This document shows, in pieces, positions 59,156-64,000 of a stretch of DNA of 64,000 nucleotides (within the stretch, counting starts at the first letter, position 1; each line of letters starts with the position of its first letter). Origin of the DNA: Diphasiastrum complanatum. Taxonomy: Eukaryota > Streptophyta > Lycopodiopsida > Lycopodiales > Lycopodiaceae. Below the pieces are notes generated by a model. The model was not told where the DNA came from. It made no database searches and saw only the letters and a list, made by a program, of their open reading frames with translations. The DNA is taken from the NCBI GenBank assembly GCA_029204225.1, contig CM055111.1, positions 16,539,019 through 16,603,018 on the forward strand, given 5' to 3'. A program made the position numbers and the translations under genes.

Positions 59156-60488
59156 ACTAATTTTATAATAATGCCTCCATAGATTGTGTTGTCATTGTAG
59201 TTTGTACTAATTCCGTATTGAAGACTTTATGCTCAAACTAAAGTTCGAGCAAAGCTCTTCTATCACTGACTAGTCATGCATATGATTTTATGCTAAGTTT
59301 TAATGCAATATGCTACTACTACAAATACACCTCCGTACTCTAAAAAATACCCTTCTCAAAACACATTTTTGAGTTTCCATGCTTGGCTTTATCTCTTCTA
59401 TCACTATTGGTCATTCTTGTGATTTTGTCCCACTTGTTGTCATTGGAAACTAGTATTGAACTTCAGATACAATAATCTAAAAATGCTCTTCACAAATCTA
59501 GTTGTTGAACTTGACCATGAGTTATGACTTGCAAGATACGTTGTCTTGTAAATAAACCTCACATTATGTTTTGCCAACTTGATAAAATTATCTTCAAATA
59601 TCAAATGTTCATTGTGCTTTCCATAGTATAGACTCTATGCTCGAACTAAAGTTTGAGCAAAACTCTACCATCATTGTGTGATAATCTAGAAGATTTGATC
59701 CTACTATTTAAAAATATATATTATTACAGCACAACCATTCCAAAATCTCACTATCAACCTTCTATTTGATCACAAGGTTGCTTGCAAGCATTGCATACCA
59801 CTTTTTGTTGCTTTTGATAATATCACAAGGTAATATTATCTACTATATGCTTGAACTTAGTATGATCAAAGTGCCACTATTTCTTCATACACATAATTGC
59901 ATACTACTTGATGCCATAAATTGCTGCTCTTACAATTCCATACTTTAAGAATGCTATTCTCAAAACACATTTTTGGTGACCATGGTTGGTTGTAAATTTG
60001 GGCATATATAGCCTTGTTATCACAACTCACATTAGGATTTGTCAACACTATGAAATTGTCTTCAAGCATCAGATGGCCATGATTTTTTTGAAAATCCCAT
60101 ATTTTACGATCTATGCTTAAGCATATGTTCGAGGGGGATCCTACCACGATGTGATTATCCAAACCATTTTATGATGACTATAGTTGCACCTAATACTTCA
60201 AACTCTAATCATGCTATTGTTTAAATGTATTTATAAGTGTCTGCTCAACCTTGAGTTTGAGCACACCTTGGCTCCCCTGCAAACTACTAGTCCTACATCA
60301 AATGGTCATAATGCTTTCTGCTAATTTCATATTGTGTAATCTATATTAGAACTTAATTTTGTGCATAACTTGTGTATGAGTTTAAGTCATTTATTGATAC
60401 TATATACTGCTATTGTAATTACAAATTTCATGCTCTCAAATGCTCTTTGTTAAATACACAAATATTGTGAATTTTGCATGTAGGTACA

Positions 60489-62953
60489 ATGACTGAGGAC
60501 AAGCAAGTTTTTTCACTTGATACTATCATGGAACCACCTATGCGTAAGAAGGCCAGGTACACTCAACCAAGTCTGATCATAACAGGTGACCATGAAGGAT
60601 CTTGGGTGGAATTGAATGAGTTTTGATAACCTTGAGGATGCTGGCATCACAGACATGATGCAAATTATTGAAGGATTTTTAATTGTAAAGGGAGAATTGA
60701 CAAATGTCACATCTTTTCTCAAAAAGAGTTCGGATGTTCAAAAGGGAGAAAAAAGCAAAACAAGAAAACTTATGGAAAATCAAGAAAAAAAAAACTACTG
60801 AAAAGAGAAATAATAGAAAACAAGGTTCCACATCTAAGCAAACAGGAAAAAATAGTGCCAAATCTATGGAAATAATGCTCTTAAATCAACAAGCAGATGC
60901 TATGGTTTCAAAAATGGAAGACTCGTTGAGTGTTGACAATGAGCAGGGCTTGCAACTCCTATATAAATGGAAGGGATATTATCCATTTGGAATGGACACA
61001 TCCTATAACATTGATGTGACAAGATGTTTTCAAGCTCCTAGTCACAGAGTGTATCGAGGATTGGTAAAGGACCATGTATTGCAACTGATAAAAGAATTTT
61101 GTGCACATACTCAACCTTGTGTTGTTATTGCAGATGTAATGTCATCTGATCCAAAGACAAATGAACCATTACAAAACTTAATTTCTAGTCAAATAGACAA
61201 GGTCAGTTATTGGGTCATATAATGTCAACACTCAATAGAAGCTGCAATATTGATGCAAGGCTTGTCAAATCAAAAAATGAAAGATGCTGCAAAAATTTAT
61301 AGATATAGAAGATCTAGAATAATACTTAATTGTCCGAGCAAAGATTCAGTTTTAATATCAAAGGATGCAAACTTGATGGTGGCAAAGGTCATGCAAAAGG
61401 AGCCATTCATTGATCAAATGAAACAAGCAAGAGGTCAATGGATAGCTTTCAACAGGCCTGCAAAGCCTAAAGCTAGCGTCAAAAGAAGTGAGCATCAAAT
61501 AAATCATGGGAGGTAATTGCATTGTTGTCAAATTATTAATTACTACTTTGTGTTTTGAAACTTTCAATAATTGTGTGAATGCATTAATTTTTTCTCGCTT
61601 GTAGGATTTTGTGGAGACTGCCGAGTGTACATTGCAAAAAGGTTTTCAAAAGCACAACATTCACATGGCCACTTGTGACAATGATGTTTTTGACAATTGG
61701 ATAAAAATAATGGAGATATATGTTGTTGGACAGTTGCCAAACACTAGAGGAAATCTCGAGCCTTTTGTAGAAAAAAAAACCACAAAAGAAAAGGATAAAC
61801 TTGGACTGGTAAAACAAGTGCCAGAAATAGTAGATCTATGTGCTACATTGTTTAGATGTATTGACGGACTAGATCCAAATCAGGTGCGAGGTTTACAAGC
61901 TGAAGTCATGGCCAAAAAAGTCCTAATAAAGAGAGGCAAAGGTGTCGAAGATAAGGTAGATATGGACGATGCATGTAAAAAAATAAAAGGCGATAAAGTA
62001 TTGGAAGACACAATCATATCCTACCTTCAAGGATTCACACTAGCCAAATCTACTTGGAGCCATTTGAGTGCCGTGTATTGCATTGAAGATGAAGAATATG
62101 CAAAGATGTATACATGGTCAAAGGAATGGTTAAAAGATGCATTTAATTGTTCAAAAGTCACGCCTCCACTGTCAGCAATAGTAAAAAACAATGTTTACCG
62201 CTTGTATTTGATGTCCAAAGGCTTAGATTTGGAATTAAATCAAACTCCTTGGAGAATTGGTATAGCTGGCCTTCAATTTGAAAGACATGCAGAATTCTCA
62301 AAAAAGGTTGATGGTCCTATAGTTAAGGATTGATCATTCTAGATACACAACTACATAATGAGATTTTGGAAGTATGGACAAAGGACTATTTCAAAGCTTC
62401 AATCTCTCATGTCCAGACTTTTAATGGTACTAATAAACTAGTCATGGTATCATTTATGGATTTTATATATATTTCAAGTCTAGTTATGGCATTGAAAGAA
62501 CTAGAATATACTTTCCATTATGAGGTGGGAGCTTATATATCAAAATCAGAAAAACAAGGAATTATAACAAAATCCTACACAGCAGCAGTTGTGGTAATCT
62601 TTTTAAGTAAAGATTCCAGATTTGTGACCTACAACAACTTAATTCTAAGCAAAACAGAGACAGTTGACATTTCATGGGACACTTCAACAATAACTTCGGA
62701 TGAAGAGGACGACATCGAAGACCAACCATATGAAATGGTTGGAATTCATTTTTCAAATCTCATGGACACAAATCCGTCAGTGGCAAAATTTGCAGGATTG
62801 TTAGAGGTTCCAAGTTCAAGAGAAGAAAGTCATATTCCTATGCCTATTACAAATGTTGAGGAACTTGCCTCTATAGTACAAGAAGCAGGGGCGATATGAG
62901 AAGAAAAAGAGAAACAAAAAGAAATGGATGAGAGTGGTGAACCCCCTTTTGAT
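60489..62953 (+). pseudogene. Decayed multi-exon gene, unrecognised N-part of the FCP1-like gene
   Basis: Starts at ATG 60489 (MTEDKQVFSLDTIMEPPMRK), six bases after an acceptor-like TGCATGTAG, so the palindromic array could lie in a 5' intron. The frame changes near 60615 and again at an A-run near 60785. A Lys-rich stretch (60720-60850) is followed by a folded-looking region (LLYKWKGYYPFGMDTSYNID, APSHRVYRGLVKDHVLQLIK). An in-frame stop lies near 61221. A 92-bp GT-AG intron is likely at 61513-61604, although the joined frames are off by one. The second exon reads CTLQKGFQKHNIHMATCDND to about 62333 and continues after another frame change as TQLHNEILEVWTKDYFKASI to an acidic stretch (SDEEDDIEDQPYE). 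It stops near 62899, and related coding continues past that stop to 62975. It is a dead copy of a protein of about 800 residues whose family I do not know. Confidence 0.6.
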
Positions 62954-62975
62954 ATTCACATTGATGTACTTGAAT

Positions 62976-63420
62976 AGGACAGTCATCTTTCTACAGGTGA
63001 TTGACATAGATTTCTCAAGTTTGGATACCTATAATTTCATAGTTTATAGTAGCTGTTTTGTGGTGTACAAATGGCCATGGTAGGAATCAAACAGTTAGAT
63101 AATTGTAGATATTTAAAACTCCTCTATGTACATGAATTAAATCTTATCACTTGATATCATTTTTTAGTGATTTCATTTTGAATTATGTCATAGTTTTTAT
63201 TTTTGTCTGCCAAAATTAAAATCACGTGCTTATGCTCATATACTCAATATCCACTATATTATCAATCAAAATTAGTAAAAACTTAATAAATAATTACAGC
63301 TTTTTTTTTAGTAGGACTTATTTCAACAGTCTTCTTTGTGAACATTGTGACAAGAGATCACTTTACAAGAGGTGGAACTTGATAAAATAGAAAAAAACAT
63401 ACAATTCTCAAGTTTTATAT
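62976..63420 (+). other. Probable intron or spacer
   Basis: AT-rich, no ORF. A donor-like CTACAG|GTGATTG at about 62996 and an acceptor-like TTTTTTTTTAG at about 63311 suggest an intron joining the upstream exons to the FCP1-like domain. The joint is not certain. Confidence 0.4.
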
Positions 63421-64000
63421 ATTATTGACAAACTTTTTTTGCAAAAATTGTCATGTGAAAGCATAGGTGAAAAGTTGCACTATCATACATTGATACTATA
63501 TCTCAATGGACTATTGATGTGCAAGTTTGTTGGAAATGGTCCAACCAACCAAGAGATTTATAACATTGGGTGGGAAAGGATCATACTGCACATGGGTTGC
63601 ATTGACTTCTTGAGTGCAATTTCCAATCATTTTAATATTGGGTTGTGGTCATGTGCAAAAGAGAAGAACATTGCACCAAGGATTCAATTGTTGGAGCATG
63701 TGGCCAAAAGTCAATTTCCGTTTTTTATGACTTGGAGACAAGAAAGATGTTTCAAGCAATAGTCACCTTGTTTATATAGACCAGACAAGCCAAATGTGGA
63801 ATCAATGTTCAAGCCACTATCTCGGGTGTGGGCAAATTTCACAGGTTTTTGTGATGAAAGAACTACTATATTAATAGATGATAGTCCATACAAAGGATGT
63901 CTTAACAATCCTGGAAATTGCATATTTCCCAATCCATTTGTAGGAGAAGTTGAAGATGATGTACTCAACAACAAGCTTTTTTCGTATCTTCTCAAATTAA
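63421..64000 (+). pseudogene. FCP1/NIF-like (HAD) phosphatase domain, degenerate, runs off the window
   Basis: Reads HTLILYLNGLLMCKFVGN, FLSAISNHFNIGLWSCAKEK, then CFKQ, stop (63760-63762), SPCLYRPDKPNVESMFKPLS, RVWANFTGFCDERTTILIDD and SPYKGCLNNPGNCIFPNPFV. This is the plant FCP1 homology/NLI-interacting-factor layout: first motif normally LxxDLNGLL, then WSxxxxxN, KPLxxVW, and TLLIDDSPYK. The nucleophile Asp position of the first motif is Tyr (codon 63499-63501, TAT, one base from GAT). Together with the in-frame stop this makes it catalytically dead and a pseudogene. The downstream Asp pair at 63877-63882 is kept. Members of this family dephosphorylate phosphoserine, for example of the RNA polymerase II tail. 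The upstream ORFs are probably the same gene. Confidence 0.8.

Larger units (their letters stand above)
58050..60470. repeat. Degenerate tandem array with palindromic cores
   Basis: About ten units of 170-330 bp. Each carries a palindrome near GCTCGAACTTAAGTTCGAGC (58159, 58424, 58578, 58744, 58976, 59230, 59638, 59848, 60114, 60242 and a weak one near 60342). Some units carry a second palindrome, TGCTCAACCATGGTTYGAGCA-like (58290, 59097). A larger period is visible: 58052-58340 recurs at 58866-59155, about 814 bp apart. Shared flanking words include CAAAGCTCCCATGTGG, TTTCATGCCACTTCTTAACA and CCTACAAACTCTAGACTC. It resembles no family known to me. Confidence 0.85.

Noticed and set aside
58050-60470. 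CRISPR-like or tRNA-cluster reading of the regularly spaced palindromes
   Set aside because: Unit lengths vary, spacers are themselves repetitive, no tRNA cloverleaf can be drawn, and the context is a plant nucleus.
60955-61010. Chromodomain-like string LLYKWKGY in the unknown gene
   Set aside because: Only the KWKGY word matches; the remaining conserved aromatic positions and fold length of a chromodomain are not seen.
1-64000. rRNA or tRNA genes
   Set aside because: No stretch with conserved rRNA sequence or a tRNA cloverleaf with A and B boxes was noticed; the TGGTATCAGAGC words are primer sites, not tRNA genes.

Overview
The window reads as nuclear DNA of a land plant: it is AT-rich and intron-bearing, and it is dominated by Ty1/Copia LTR retrotransposons with tRNA-Met-type primer sites (TGGTATCAGAGC). 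It also holds a plant-type CACTA (En/Spm) transposase remnant. At the right edge is a degenerate plant-type FCP1/NIF-like phosphatase gene. No complete host gene is visible. The species cannot be named from the sequence; a seed-free plant or another lineage with many FCP1-like copies is only a guess.

Layout. 0.5-1.9 kb: minus-strand Copia fossil (RNase H, LTR, then an integrase piece). 2.2-2.6 kb: possible Gypsy integrase scrap. 2.65-4.47 kb: minus-strand CACTA tnp2 transposase remnant with a cluster of TGTCNNAANNNGACA-type palindromes beyond its 5' end. 5.2-5.6 kb: a small two-exon candidate gene.

6.5-39.4 kb: a chain of 'family A' Copia units sharing five LTRs in direct orientation (6512, 17981, 28464, 35201, 38566). 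The first unit is split by a younger 'family B' Copia (B1, 10919-17439) with a 5-bp target duplication, TCTTC. The second unit has lost its middle to a foreign block of about 6.6 kb (20.6-27.27 kb). That block holds a Gypsy fossil, an exon-like piece, and a TATA-led unit of unrecognised ORFs. The third interval carries a nearly exact copy of the second unit's 5' region followed by another 5' region. The last unit is chimeric.

39.4-44.2 kb: a third Copia family (C). 44.3-45.9 kb: a family A scrap and two LTR-like segments, next to an exon-like fragment of an unknown gene. 47.2-53.6 kb: B2, a minus-strand family B element that looks whole and very young (LTRs differ by two substitutions and one short indel, TSD TCCCC), with a 1317-residue gag-pol. 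54.7-58.05 kb: another truncated minus-strand Copia (D). 58.05-60.47 kb: a degenerate tandem array whose units carry palindromes of the type GCTCGAACTTAAGTTCGAGC. 60.49-64.0 kb: a decayed multi-exon gene ending in the FCP1/NIF-like domain.

The most unusual signals are: (1) B1 and C share an open but unfamiliar segment where reverse transcriptase/RNase H should be, and the last family A unit has its own comparable replacement; (2) the palindrome-bearing array sits directly against the start of the FCP1-like gene; (3) palindromes cluster at the end of the CACTA remnant; (4) the family A LTR chain has captured and duplicated foreign segments.
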